Assembly (NCBI RefSeq): GCF_007677725.1
Contig: NZ_VEDF01000001.1
Coordinates: forward strand, 575,457-639,456
Origin: Pseudomonas sp. URMO17WK12:I11
GTDB lineage: Bacteria; Pseudomonadota; Gammaproteobacteria; Pseudomonadales; Pseudomonadaceae
DNA: 64,000 nt
Direction: 5' to 3'
This document shows positions 1 to 8,668 of the stretch, in pieces. Made by a program: the position numbers and the translations under genes. Below the pieces are notes generated by a model, which was not told the origin of the DNA, made no database searches, and worked only from the letters and a program-made list of their open reading frames with translations. Numbering within the stretch: the stretch's first letter is position 1; the number at the start of each line of letters is the position of its first letter.

Positions 1-1620
1 GCCGCGGTGGATCCAGCGGGTATCGCCGTCGCCCATGCGCTCGGCCACCGCTTCGGCAGGCAGGGGCAGGGCACCGACCATGTCCCAGCCAGACAACGCC
101 ACCACACCCGGCTGCATGGCGTTGTACATCACCAGCAGCAAGTGCAGTTTCTGAATCAGTTCGATGTCGCTGGCAGACAGCTGCTCGATGTCGCGCATTC
201 CCAGCGCCGCCGTGATCAAGCTGGCGGTGGTGCAAGAGATGCCGTTGGTGACGAAGCGCAGGTTATACGGCGCATGCTCACCGGAAAGCCGCTCGTAGAT
301 CTCTTCGCGAATGTGCTCGCGCAAGATGTTGCCCGGCAAGGTCTGGCCTTTGTACAAGTACATGTCGTGGGCGTGCAGCGTCCAGAAGTGCACCAGCTCC
401 ACGGTCAGCTCGTCGTGGTTCTGCAGGGCGTGGATCAGCGACGCCGGGTCGATGCCGAAGGCATGCATCTCCTTGAGCATCAGGCGCAGGAATTCGGTAT
501 CGCCGGTCAGCAGGGCATGCTGATACGCCGGGCGGGTGATGAAGTCGTAGGACAGGTCGGCACCGCCTTTGGACATCTGCGCGATGTCGTCCAGGGTCAG
601 GTTCAGCTCCTGGAAGCTGAAGCCGCCAGCCTTGCGGATCATGCCGCCAATGATCTGGTTGCCGACGATCGACAGCGGGTGGCTTTCCGACCAGGCGCTG
701 CCGCTGGCGCGGGTTTCCACGCCGAGAAAACCGTTGGCGTCCAGGCGCAGGCCGCGGGCGCCCAGGCAGTCCAGCGCATGCAGGACGTCGCCGATGATCA
801 TTTGCTGGGCGGCGAAACTTGGGTCCAGCCAGTTCAGCGACGGTTGCCCCTCCTTGAAATAGTGCAGGTACACCCAGCGTCGAGTCTTGCCGTCGACCCC
901 CGTGATCGGCGGCGTGGCGCTCCAGTCGGTTTCCTTGACACCAGGCTCGAAGAAGATCACCCGCTGCAACTGGCCAACGATGTAGTGGCGCGCCTTGAGT
1001 TCGTCGCACTGCGCGGGCGCCAGGTTGACTGCGTCCCGGCCTGCGGGCACATCCGGTAGCAGCGACCAGTCTTCTTCGCGGATCTCGATCATGTGATAGA
1101 GCCCGGGATACGCCCCGTGGCCCAGCTCGGCCAGGCGGAAGTCGGCGCCTTTGCCGGTATGCGAGGGGATCAGGTCGTCGATGGTGACGGCGTTGTGCGC
1201 AGCCGCCATGCGGCTCATCTGCACCAGCTCCTGTTCGCTGCCGTAGAGTGGGTCGATGTCGAAGCTGATGCGGTCGAAGTTGCCGTCGATGCTAGGGGTG
1301 AATTCACGCCCACGCACGCCGCCGGATTGCTTGATCGGCCCGGTGTGAACCCCCTGCACGCCAATCTCGGACAGGCGCTTCCACAGCGCCTGGTGGCCCA
1401 GCGCCGCGAGCACCGAGCAGCCTTCGGGGGCAATGATCGCATCGGGGTATACGGTGAGCCACACCGAGGCGATTTCCGTGGCGCGGCGCGGTTGCGCTTC
1501 GGCGTAGGGGTTCTGCCACAGACGGGACTGGCCGGAATATTGAGTGGCTCGCTCCTGCGAGGCCTTGAGCATGGAACGCTCTTCAAGCCATTTCACATAA
1601 GACGGGTCGGGCTGGGTCAT
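1..1620 (-). CDS. GH13 alpha-amylase-family enzyme, trehalose-synthase-like (3' end outside window)
   Basis: The first 540 codons are present; the C-terminus lies beyond the left edge. The protein reads as a GH13 (beta/alpha)8 enzyme. Region [10 protein letters not shown] carries the nucleophile Asp at about residue 294, and region IV QNHDELT carries His402-Asp403. The family resembles pseudomonad trehalose synthase/maltose glucosyltransferase-like proteins, normally near 690 aa, so about 150 residues are missing. The start ATG at 1618-1620 is preceded by AGAGGATGCGAA. It is probably cytoplasmic, acting on trehalose/maltose or a related glucoside. The exact substrate cannot be told from sequence, and no other glycogen/trehalose gene is visible here. 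GH13 membership is firm; trehalose synthase is inferred. Confidence 0.75.
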   Translation of the reverse strand, partial: MTQPDPSYVKWLEERSMLKASQERATQYSGQSRLWQNPYAEAQPRRATEIASVWLTVYPDAIIAPEGCSVLAALGHQALWKRLSEIGVQGVHTGPIKQSGGVRGREFTPSIDGNFDRISFDIDPLYGSEQELVQMSRMAAAHNAVTIDDLIPSHTGKGADFRLAELGHGAYPGLYHMIEIREEDWSLLPDVPAGRDAVNLAPAQCDELKARHYIVGQLQRVIFFEPGVKETDWSATPPITGVDGKTRRWVYLHYFKEGQPSLNWLDPSFAAQQMIIGDVLHALDCLGARGLRLDANGFLGVETRASGSAWSESHPLSIVGNQIIGGMIRKAGGFSFQELNLTLDDIAQMSKGGADLSYDFITRPAYQHALLTGDTEFLRLMLKEMHAFGIDPASLIHALQNHDELTVELVHFWTLHAHDMYLYKGQTLPGNILREHIREEIYERLSGEHAPYNLRFVTNGISCTTASLITAALGMRDIEQLSASDIELIQKLHLLLVMYNAMQPGVVALSGWDMVGALPLPAEAVAERMGDGDTRWIHRG

Positions 1621-1700
1621 TTCGCATCCTCTCTGCGTGGCGGCACCGGCCCAAGTTATGACGGTATAGCGCGCGGATCGTTCGGCTCGAAGCGCGGCAA

Positions 1701-1728
1701 GGCCAGCCTGCGTGCGGGCAGGCTGGCC
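1701..1728 (-). terminator. Perfect 10-bp hairpin after the TonB receptor gene
   Basis: GGCCAGCCTG and its exact complement are separated by 8 nt, starting 7 bases past the receptor stop codon and before the GH13 start. The sequence after it on the minus strand begins TTGCCG, so the U-tract is poor. It probably separates the siderophore receptor transcript from the GH13 gene. Confidence 0.5.
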
Positions 1729-1734
1729 CGAGGC

Positions 1735-3891
1735 TCAGAAGCTGTACTTGGCCGTGAGCATCAGGTTGCGCGGCGTGCCCCAGGTATCGCCGCCGTAGTC
1801 CACCGACATGGCCACTGCCGAGTAGTACTTGCGGTCGAACACGTTGTTGGCATTGAGCTGCAGGTCGAGGTTCTGGTTGACCCGGTAGCCGGCCATCAGG
1901 TCGGTCACCGCATAAGCGCCCTGGATCAACCGGTACTCGCTGCCATCGGCCACGGTGAAGTCATTGTAGATACGGCTCTGCCACGAAATGTTGCCACCCA
2001 CGCGCAGCTTCTCCAGCGGACCCTGGAAGTGGTACACCGTGTTGAGCTTGAACATGTGCTCAGGGGTATCGGTATCGAAGCGCTGGTTGACCTTGCCGGG
2101 GTTGGCCGCATCCTTGATGGTGTGTGCCCGCGCGTAGGTGTAGCCGGCGCCGATCTGCCAGTTCGGCGTCAGCGCGCCTTGCAGTTCCATGTCGATGCCC
2201 TGGCTGCGTACCTCGCCGGAGGCCTCGTAGCAGGAGGTTTGCGGGCAGTTGGGAACGATCACCTGGGTGGCGCGGTTTTCCTGGTCGACGCGGAATAGGG
2301 CCACGCTGGCATTGAGCGCGCCGTCGAAGTATTCACCCTTGATGCCGACCTCGTAGTTTTTACCTACGATCGGCTTGACGGGCGTGGCGCTGGTATCCTT
2401 CTCGCTTTGCGGAGTGAAGATATCGCTGTAGCTGACGTAGACCGAGTGGTGCTGGTCCAGCTCGTAGATCAGCCCGGCGTAGCGGGTGACATTGCGCGTC
2501 ACCTTGTAGTCGCCGTCGCCATCACGGTTGTCGTAGTCGTACCAGTCCAGCCGCCCGCCGAGAATCAGCTTGAGCGGGTCGGCCAGGCTCAGGCGGGTGG
2601 TCAGGTACACGCCATCCTGGGTGGTGACTTCACGCTTGTTGCCGGTGTGCACGAAGTCCGGCTTGCCACCGTTGAGCGGCCAGTTGGTGTCGTAGGGGCT
2701 GTAGTTGCGGGTGTCCATGTCGTAGATACGCTTGCTGGCGCCGATCACCAGCTCGTGGCTGCGCCCGAGCAGCTCGAACGGGCCGCTGACGAAGGCATCC
2801 AGACCCGCCTGATTTTCCTGGTGCTTGGACTGGTAGACCGTCCGCGACAGCGGAGCGCCCAGGCCAGCCCAGCGCGACTGGTAGGAACCGGTGAAGGTGG
2901 CTTGCTGTTGGGCATAGTTGGCATTGACCTGCAGTTGCCAGTCGTTGGCCAGGCGATGGCGCAGCTCGGCGAACAGGGTGTCGATCTCCTGGTCCTTGTT
3001 CTCCCAGTCGGTGCCCGGGTTGTAGGAGCGCGAGAAGCCCATGTGGTGGCCATCGAGGGCGGTGGGCATGGCACCCCAGAAGTAGTTGGTCTTGTCCTTT
3101 TGATGCGAGAACCCGACCATCAGGCTGGTATCGTCGGACAGGTCGGCTTCGGTCACGGCATAGAACAGGCCGTGGTCGTCCTCGACACCGTCGATGAAGC
3201 TGTTGGCATCGCGGTAGGAGGCCACCACTCGGCCGCGCACGCTGCCGCTGTCATTGAGCGGGCTGGAGGCGTCGATCTCGCCCCGGTAGTCGTCCCAGCT
3301 ACCCGCGGCGCCGGTCAAGGTGACCTTCTGCTCCGCCAGCGGACGTTTGCGCACCAGGTTGATGGCGGCTGATGGGTTGCCGGCACCGGTCACCAGGCCC
3401 GTGGCGCCGCGCACCACCTCGACCCGGTCGAACATCGCCAGGTTCGGCTGCGCGCCGACCACCCAGCCGGTGTAGCCGCTGGGGATGCCGTCATACATCA
3501 GGTTATCGATGTTGAAACCACGGGCCGAATAGGCCTGACGGCCCGGACCGTTGGAGTAGTCGAGGAACAGCCCTGGGGTGGCCTTGACCACATCGTTGAT
3601 GGTGGTCATGGCCTGATCGTCCATGCGTTGACGGGTGATCACCGTCACTGCCTGGGGCGTTTCGCGCATGCTCAGCGGCAGCTTGGTCGCTGTCGACATG
3701 GCCCCGGTGGTGTACGAGCCTGAGCCCTCGGTCGTGCTGCCCAGTACGTCCGAGCTGATTTCAGTCGCACCCAGCTCCAGCGTGGTGGGCGCTTCGTCGG
3801 CAAAGCTGGGGGAGGCAACGGCCATGCATACGGCCATGGCGAGCAGGTTGCGAGCGGAAGAGGGGCGCGTGTGCGCGAGGGGCAACGGCAT
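1735..3891 (-). CDS. TonB-dependent siderophore receptor
   Basis: A 718-aa outer-membrane receptor. A signal peptide of about 31 residues ends near SPSFA-DE. A plug domain follows (about 60-170, with SMRETPQAVTVIT, ATPGLF and GNPSAAINLVRK). The rest is a 22-strand-type barrel ending in the outer-membrane signature KYSF. The FhuE/FpvA/FoxA-like family takes up ferric hydroxamate or pyoverdine-type siderophores with TonB energy. The N-terminus runs straight from signal peptide to plug, so there is no STN signalling domain and it should not act through a FecI-type sigma/anti-sigma pair. The start is fixed by TCAGGAGC 9 nt upstream. A Fur-like box lies 39-55 bases upstream. The ligand cannot be named from sequence. 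Confidence 0.9.
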   Translation of the reverse strand: MPLPLAHTRPSSARNLLAMAVCMAVASPSFADEAPTTLELGATEISSDVLGSTTEGSGSYTTGAMSTATKLPLSMRETPQAVTVITRQRMDDQAMTTINDVVKATPGLFLDYSNGPGRQAYSARGFNIDNLMYDGIPSGYTGWVVGAQPNLAMFDRVEVVRGATGLVTGAGNPSAAINLVRKRPLAEQKVTLTGAAGSWDDYRGEIDASSPLNDSGSVRGRVVASYRDANSFIDGVEDDHGLFYAVTEADLSDDTSLMVGFSHQKDKTNYFWGAMPTALDGHHMGFSRSYNPGTDWENKDQEIDTLFAELRHRLANDWQLQVNANYAQQQATFTGSYQSRWAGLGAPLSRTVYQSKHQENQAGLDAFVSGPFELLGRSHELVIGASKRIYDMDTRNYSPYDTNWPLNGGKPDFVHTGNKREVTTQDGVYLTTRLSLADPLKLILGGRLDWYDYDNRDGDGDYKVTRNVTRYAGLIYELDQHHSVYVSYSDIFTPQSEKDTSATPVKPIVGKNYEVGIKGEYFDGALNASVALFRVDQENRATQVIVPNCPQTSCYEASGEVRSQGIDMELQGALTPNWQIGAGYTYARAHTIKDAANPGKVNQRFDTDTPEHMFKLNTVYHFQGPLEKLRVGGNISWQSRIYNDFTVADGSEYRLIQGAYAVTDLMAGYRVNQNLDLQLNANNVFDRKYYSAVAMSVDYGGDTWGTPRNLMLTAKYSF

Positions 3892-3929
3892 GACGAGGCG
3901 GCTCCTGATAACTGCTAATGTTACTGTTT

Positions 3930-3946
3930 ATGAGAACGATTAGCAG
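3930..3946 (-). promoter_or_regulatory. Candidate Fur box of the siderophore receptor
   Basis: The plus strand reads ATGAGAACGATTAGCAG, matching 14 of 17 positions of the Fur-type sequence ATGAGAATGATTATCAT. It lies 39-55 bases upstream of the receptor start in an AT-rich patch, where a Fur operator is expected. Iron repression is inferred. Confidence 0.6.
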
Positions 3947-4013
3947 TAAGTTTGTCAGGATGTGTCGCACCTTGGATAGGCCGGCGGCCAATCCATTACA
4001 AAATTTTCACAAC

Positions 4014-4853
4014 CTAGGCTTTACCGAGAATAGTCTTACCGCGTTGCTTGGCAACTTCCTGCGCTTGGCCATCACGCTGTTTACCCTGGCGGGCCAGCCC
4101 CTCAAGCTGCGGAATCAGCATGCCCTCAGGCAGGTGGCGCCAGAAGCGGCCAGGCATGTGTTGGCGCAATACATCCGGATTCAGGCGAGCGGGATTGAAG
4201 ATATGCCGATAGTAGGTAAGCCACAAATCAGCGCCAGGATCGTCGGCGTTCTCGGCCCATTGGCGCCATTCTTCTGGGCAGTGGCGGCGGTAGTCAAACA
4301 CCTTGCCATCGTAGCGGATGCCATCGTGGGGCGTTGCGATCAGCCAGCGCTGGCGTCCCAGTCGGTCGGCGAAGTGCGCGCTGGCGCTCTGCAGAATGTC
4401 ATGGGCGGGTTCGTGAAACGCGACCAGGTCCAACTGCAGGCGCTCCGCCAGGTTAGGCGGCAGCGGTACGAAGCGCACAAACGCATGCAAGTGGTGCGCC
4501 TCGCGCCTGACCTGCTTGATCCGCCGCTGCAATTCGCTGCCAATGCGATCGCCGGCCAACATCGCCGTGCGGTCACCGTGGGCGACGCGCCAAAGAATCT
4601 CATAGAGCAGGTTCCAGCGTTGCTCACCGCGATAGCGAGCGGCCTGTTCCAATTGCTCCAGCAGCGCCGCGGGCACTTTGGCGCGGAACGGACCGGGGCC
4701 CTCGGGCAACGTCGCCGGCACGGCCAGCAAGTCCTGCATGGGGCCTTGCGCCCACGTCACCTGAGCCGGGTCGATGCCGTGGCCCAACAGCGCTCGGGCC
4801 TGGATGCGCCACGTCCCGAACTGGTCATCGCAATCGAGTGCAATCACCCCCAC
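4014..4853 (-). CDS. DUF4130 / TIGR03915-type DNA metabolism protein
   Basis: A 279-aa soluble protein of the family found next to a dedicated radical-SAM enzyme in many bacteria. In numerous genomes this domain is fused to a UdgX uracil-DNA glycosylase-like domain; here the UDG part is absent. Visible features are the N-terminal DCDDQFGTWR, a helical core with GDRIGSELQRRIKQV and REAHHLHAFVRF, a central FHEPAHDIL, and a late segment with DLWLTYYRHIFNPARLN. The start overlaps the last codons of the radical-SAM gene by 10 bases, so the two are translationally coupled. Biochemical function is unknown; a nucleic-acid role is inferred from the pairing and from the SOS box upstream of the operon. 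Confidence 0.85.
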   Translation of the reverse strand: MGVIALDCDDQFGTWRIQARALLGHGIDPAQVTWAQGPMQDLLAVPATLPEGPGPFRAKVPAALLEQLEQAARYRGEQRWNLLYEILWRVAHGDRTAMLAGDRIGSELQRRIKQVRREAHHLHAFVRFVPLPPNLAERLQLDLVAFHEPAHDILQSASAHFADRLGRQRWLIATPHDGIRYDGKVFDYRRHCPEEWRQWAENADDPGADLWLTYYRHIFNPARLNPDVLRQHMPGRFWRHLPEGMLIPQLEGLARQGKQRDGQAQEVAKQRGKTILGKA

Positions 4854-6064
4854 AGACCCATTTGCACGGGCGCCTGCGGCTCCCGCAGGCGCGAGCGCAG
4901 CAAGCCACTGCGCAGTTCCGCTTCGGCCGGGCGGTAGTCGCTGGTGACGATGAATGGCCGAGCTTTTTCCAGCACGCAGCGCAGGCGGATCAAATCGTCG
5001 TAGCGCACCCGCCGTTCGCGACGCAATTCAACCAGCCGTTGGACACTGCGCAGGCCGATTCCCGGAATGCGCGCCAGCAGCGCAGGCTCAGCGCGATTGA
5101 CATCCAGCGGAAACACCTCACGGTTGGCCAGTGCCCAGGCCAGCTTGGGGTCGATGTCCAGCGCCAAGTTACCAGTCTGCCCAAGCAGCTCGCCGGCCTT
5201 GTAGCCGTATCCGCGCAACAAGAAGTCCGCCTGGTACAGGCGGTGTTCACGCAGCAGCGGCGGTGCCGCCAGGGGCACGCTGCCAGGGCTGTCGGGAATT
5301 GGGCTGAAGGCCGAGTAATACACGCGCTTGAGCCCATAGCCCTGGTACAGCGACTCGGCATTGCGCAGCAGCGTACTGTCGTCCGTCGCATCGGCACCGA
5401 CGATCACTTGGGTACTTTGCCCGGCGGGGGCAAACTTGGGCGCCCTCGGCTCGCCGGCGACTGCTTGCTGGCCTTGATGAATGACCCCCATGGCCTGGCG
5501 GATGGTATGCGCGTGCTTCTCTGGCGCCAGGCGCTTGAGGCTGGCATCGGTGGGCAGCTCGATGTTCACGCTCAAACGATCGGCCAGGCGTCCGGCTTCT
5601 TCGATCAGCAACGGGTCGGCATCGGGGATGGTCTTGAGGTGGATGTAGCCGCGGAAATTGTGTTCTTCGCGCAGCAGGCGCGCCACGCGGATCAGCTGCT
5701 CCATGGTGTAGTCAGCCGAGCGAATGATGCCTGAGCTCAAGAACAAGCCGCTGATGCAGTTGCGCCGGTAGAAATCCAGGGTCAGACGCACCACTTCTTC
5801 CGGGCTGAAACGCGCGCGCGGCACGTTACTGGAGCGGCGATTCACACAATACTGGCAATCGTAGAGACAGAAGTTGGTCAGGAGGATCTTGAGCAGCGAG
5901 ACGCAGCGGCCATCGGGGGTATAACTGTGACAGATGCCCATGCCATCGGTCGCGCCCATGCCGCCGCTGCCGCGCGAGCTACGCTTGGGCGCACCGCTGC
6001 TGGCACAGGAGGCATCATACTTGGCGGCGTCGGCGAGAATGCCGAGTTTGGCAATGAGCTGCAT
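4844..6064 (-). CDS. Putative DNA modification/repair radical SAM protein (TIGR03916-type)
   Basis: A 406-aa radical-SAM enzyme. The [4Fe-4S] motif is CX3CX2C (FCLYDCQYC, Cys66, Cys70, Cys73). Three further N-terminal cysteines (20, 45, 54) could hold a second cluster or a metal. Near residues 326-352 a helix-hairpin-helix motif (ARIPGIGLRSVQRLV) suggests DNA binding. It is first in an operon with the DUF4130 gene, overlapping it by 10 bases. A LexA-type box sits 16 bases before the start codon, so the operon should be SOS-inducible. The reaction and substrate are unknown. It is not a lyase of the SplB type, because the motif context and the HhH tail differ. Confidence 0.88.
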   Translation of the reverse strand: MQLIAKLGILADAAKYDASCASSGAPKRSSRGSGGMGATDGMGICHSYTPDGRCVSLLKILLTNFCLYDCQYCVNRRSSNVPRARFSPEEVVRLTLDFYRRNCISGLFLSSGIIRSADYTMEQLIRVARLLREEHNFRGYIHLKTIPDADPLLIEEAGRLADRLSVNIELPTDASLKRLAPEKHAHTIRQAMGVIHQGQQAVAGEPRAPKFAPAGQSTQVIVGADATDDSTLLRNAESLYQGYGLKRVYYSAFSPIPDSPGSVPLAAPPLLREHRLYQADFLLRGYGYKAGELLGQTGNLALDIDPKLAWALANREVFPLDVNRAEPALLARIPGIGLRSVQRLVELRRERRVRYDDLIRLRCVLEKARPFIVTSDYRPAEAELRSGLLRSRLREPQAPVQMGLWG

Positions 6065-6079
6065 GGCGTCGTCTCTAGA

Positions 6080-6099
6080 TACTGACTATTCATACAGTA
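6080..6099 (-). promoter_or_regulatory. LexA (SOS) box of the radical-SAM/DUF4130 operon
   Basis: TACTGACTATTCATACAGTA matches 16 of 20 bases of the gammaproteobacterial LexA consensus and has the invariant CTG-N10-CAG arms. It ends 16 bases upstream of the radical-SAM start codon, where LexA would block transcription. This is the LexA1-type site, distinct from the LexA2 box at 54964. Confidence 0.75.
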
Positions 6100-6193
6100 T
6101 TGACCGCCGGGTCTGATTGCAAGTCCCAGGGGCCAGACGGTCACGGCTTGCAGAGGCCGCTGCAACGACGCTCGATGCATGCTCTGCAACGTA

Positions 6194-6676
6194 TCAATCG
6201 ATGCGTACCACCATAAACTCATGCTCGACGCCGTCGCCCACCGTCAGGTAGGCAGCCTGTGTCACGTCGGCGGGTGCTCCGGCTATACGCTTGACCTTGT
6301 GGCCCTGGTGGTCGCGAATCAGGCAGCGCAGTGAATCCCTGTTCCACTTCAAGGGCTGCAGCTTGAAGAAGTTAATGCGCGTCTGCTTGGCGTAGAAACC
6401 AAGGTATTGGTTGCGGCTGACATCCAAGGTGGCCGAACGTTTATCCAGTAGCGAAATCGTGTAGTTAAGCCGTTCGGGCGTCTGCGAGTGATAGTGAAAC
6501 AGCATGGCCGCCGGCGAGCTGCCGGCTGAGGATTGCAGCCAGTCGTCAGCAGCAACGTCGAAGAGTCCAGACGTCGTCACTGAAACGGGAATACGCTCTG
6601 CGTTATCCAGTAAATACAATTTCCCAATGAAGGAAGAGCGTTTTATCCACGGACTGGGTTGTCGATCTGCTGGCAT
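6194..6676 (-). CDS. Conserved hypothetical protein, paralogue of the upstream gene
   Basis: A 160-aa protein without signal peptide or membrane segment. The start is set by AAGGAGTTTCCC before the ATG; a longer frame reaching 6745 lacks an SD. It resembles the neighbouring product in layout: FIGKLYLLDNAERIPVSV near the N-terminus corresponds to FFGKLYVDIREQQMPVSI, and both end in a beta-strand-like VEHEFMVVRI / VCEFIIER. The pair looks like a tandem duplication of one beta-rich domain. The stop of the upstream gene is 65 bases before this start, so they are probably co-transcribed. No function is assigned. Confidence 0.7.
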   Translation of the reverse strand: MPADRQPSPWIKRSSFIGKLYLLDNAERIPVSVTTSGLFDVAADDWLQSSAGSSPAAMLFHYHSQTPERLNYTISLLDKRSATLDVSRNQYLGFYAKQTRINFFKLQPLKWNRDSLRCLIRDHQGHKVKRIAGAPADVTQAAYLTVGDGVEHEFMVVRID

Positions 6677-6741
6677 GGGAAACTCCTTGCGATATTGAAT
6701 GGTGCTGGCGGTGAACATCGAATTGGCAAAGCCGCCGCGCC

Positions 6742-7233
6742 TCAACAGCGCTCGATTATGAACTCGCAGACCTCATGGGCACCTTGCTGCAGCACGTGAG
6801 CCGGTCCATTGTCATGGGCCAGCTTGGCCAGGCCAATTGGTCGCTTGTCACAGAACAGCGAACCTCGCACGGTGTCGGTGGTCGCTGACAGCACTTCAAG
6901 CTCGAAGCTTCGCGGGTGTTGATCGCTAATGATGATGTTTCCCTTGGCGTCCAGTGCGAAGTGCTCATTGGCCGTGGGCTTCAGCAATCGATAACGCAGC
7001 CGCTCGCGCTGGCTTTTATCAATCCTGAAAAGGCAAGTGAATGCCGGTTTGGAACTTACCGCCAGATAGAATTTGCTGACCGTAGGGGGCGGTGAATACT
7101 CGTCTAGTCCATAAAATACTTCGCGCTTGGTCTCCAGGATGCTTACCGGCATCTGCTGCTCGCGGATGTCGACGTAAAGCTTGCCGAAGAACGTTTCTTC
7201 GACCCAGTGCGGGTAAAGTACTTCAGCTTCCAT
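6742..7233 (-). CDS. Conserved hypothetical protein, first of a tandem paralogous pair
   Basis: A 163-aa, apparently cytoplasmic protein; the start is preceded by AGAGG 8 bases upstream. The content is beta-rich with many aromatic residues (EETFFGKLYV, FYLAVSSKPAFTCLFRI, SFELEVLSA). A late segment CDKRPIGLAKL could be a surface loop. It is related to the next gene downstream (6194-6676) over most of its length at low identity. It lies upstream of an SOS-controlled operon but is separated from it by the box region. I do not recognise the family. Confidence 0.7.
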   Translation of the reverse strand: MEAEVLYPHWVEETFFGKLYVDIREQQMPVSILETKREVFYGLDEYSPPPTVSKFYLAVSSKPAFTCLFRIDKSQRERLRYRLLKPTANEHFALDAKGNIIISDQHPRSFELEVLSATTDTVRGSLFCDKRPIGLAKLAHDNGPAHVLQQGAHEVCEFIIERC

Positions 7234-7352
7234 GAATCATGCCTCTTGACGGGTTGAGGTAGGACTCAATCGTAGGGGCAAGCGTAGATCCATGAAGCCA
7301 GAAGGGTTTCCGGCAGGGCGCCGGGTGCGTAGGGTCATGTACCTGGAAAGCA

Positions 7353-7379
7353 GAAGGGGCGCCATCTTGGCGCCCCTTC
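7353..7379 (-). terminator. Hairpin terminator of the carboxyspermidine operon
   Basis: An 11-bp perfect stem, GAAGGGGCGCC / GGCGCCCCTTC with a 5-nt loop, lies 11 bases beyond the stop of the dehydrogenase gene. On the minus strand it is followed by TGCTTTCC, a weak T-rich tail. Confidence 0.7.
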
Positions 7380-7390
7380 GTTATCACAGC

Positions 7391-8635
7391 TTAGGCTTCA
7401 GCGTCCCATGGACGATCGCCCTTTTCATCCTTAACGCGGGTGGGCAAGCCCATCACGTCAAGGGCCTTGAGGAACGGCTCAGCCGGCAATTCCTCGACGT
7501 TGACCATGCGCTTGGCGTCCCACTCGCCGCGGGCAACCAGCAGCGCTGCAGCCACCGGTGGAACCCCCGCCGTGTAGGAAATGCCCTGGCTGTCGGTCTC
7601 GGCATAGGCTTCTTCGTGATCGGCCACGTTGTAGATGAACACTTCGCGCGGCTGACCATCCTTGGTGCCCTTGACCAGGTCACCGATGCAGGTCTTGCCG
7701 GTGTAGCCTGGGGCCAGCGAAGCAGGATCAGGCAGTACCGCCTTGACCACTTTCAGCGGCACCACTTCCAGGCCTTCTGCGGTCTTCACCGGCTGTTCGG
7801 ACAGCAGCCCGAGGTTCTTCAGCACGGTGAACACATTGATGTAGTGCTCGCCGAAGCTCATCCAGAAACGCACGTTCGGCACGTTGAGGTTCTTCGAGAT
7901 CGAGTGAACTTCGTCATGCCCGGTCAGGTACAGGTTCTGCGAGCCCACCACCGGCAGATCGTCGGTGCGCTTGACTTCGAACATGCTGTTGCTGGTCCAC
8001 TGGCTGTTCTGCCAGCTCCAGACTTGCCCAGTAAACTCGCGGAAGTTGATTTCCGGGTCGAAGTTGGTGGCAAAGTACTTGCCGTGCGAACCAGCATTGA
8101 CGTCGAGAATGTCGATCGAATCAATGCTGTCGAAATACTGCTGCTGCGCGAGTTTCGCGTAGCTGTTCACCACACCCGGGTCGAAGCCGACGCCGAGAAT
8201 GGCGGTAATGTTCTTTTCTTGGCACTCTTCGAGGTGTTTCCACTCGTAGTTGCCGTACCACGGCGGGGTCTCGCAGATCTTGCCCGGCTCTTCGTGGATG
8301 GCGGTGTCCAGGTAAGCGACACCGGTATCGATGCAGGCACGCAGCACCGACATGTTGAGAAACGCAGAACCGACGTTGATCACGATCTGCGATTCGGTTT
8401 CGCGGATCAATGTCTTGGTCGCTTCGACATCGAGGGCATTGAGCGAGAAGGCCTGGATGTCGGCGGGCACCTTGAGGCTACCCTTGGCCTTGACGCTGTC
8501 GATGATGGCCTGGCATTTGGAGATGTTCCGTGACGCGATAGCGATACGACCCAGTTCGTCGTTATGCTGCGCGCACTTGTGGGCCACCACCTTGGCGACA
8601 CCTCCTGCACCAATGATAAGAACGTTCTTCTTCAA
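7391..8635 (-). CDS. Carboxynorspermidine/carboxyspermidine dehydrogenase (saccharopine dehydrogenase family)
   Basis: A 414-aa NADPH-dependent enzyme that condenses aspartate semialdehyde with a diamine (putrescine or diaminopropane) to give carboxy(nor)spermidine. The N-terminus has a Rossmann nucleotide-binding turn (VLIIGAGGVAKVVAHK). The Lys1-like catalytic domain follows, with ILGVGFDPGVVNSYAK and GISYTAGVPPVAAALL. The start codon is TTG, supported by AAGGAG 12 bases upstream. It lies 33 bases downstream of the decarboxylase gene, so the two steps of the non-SpeDE spermidine route form one operon ending at a strong hairpin. Whether the product is spermidine or norspermidine cannot be told. 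Confidence 0.9.
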   Translation of the reverse strand: MKKNVLIIGAGGVAKVVAHKCAQHNDELGRIAIASRNISKCQAIIDSVKAKGSLKVPADIQAFSLNALDVEATKTLIRETESQIVINVGSAFLNMSVLRACIDTGVAYLDTAIHEEPGKICETPPWYGNYEWKHLEECQEKNITAILGVGFDPGVVNSYAKLAQQQYFDSIDSIDILDVNAGSHGKYFATNFDPEINFREFTGQVWSWQNSQWTSNSMFEVKRTDDLPVVGSQNLYLTGHDEVHSISKNLNVPNVRFWMSFGEHYINVFTVLKNLGLLSEQPVKTAEGLEVVPLKVVKAVLPDPASLAPGYTGKTCIGDLVKGTKDGQPREVFIYNVADHEEAYAETDSQGISYTAGVPPVAAALLVARGEWDAKRMVNVEELPAEPFLKALDVMGLPTRVKDEKGDRPWDAEA

Positions 8636-8668
8636 TTTACCTGTTGCTCCTTACTTGGGAGGCCTGTC

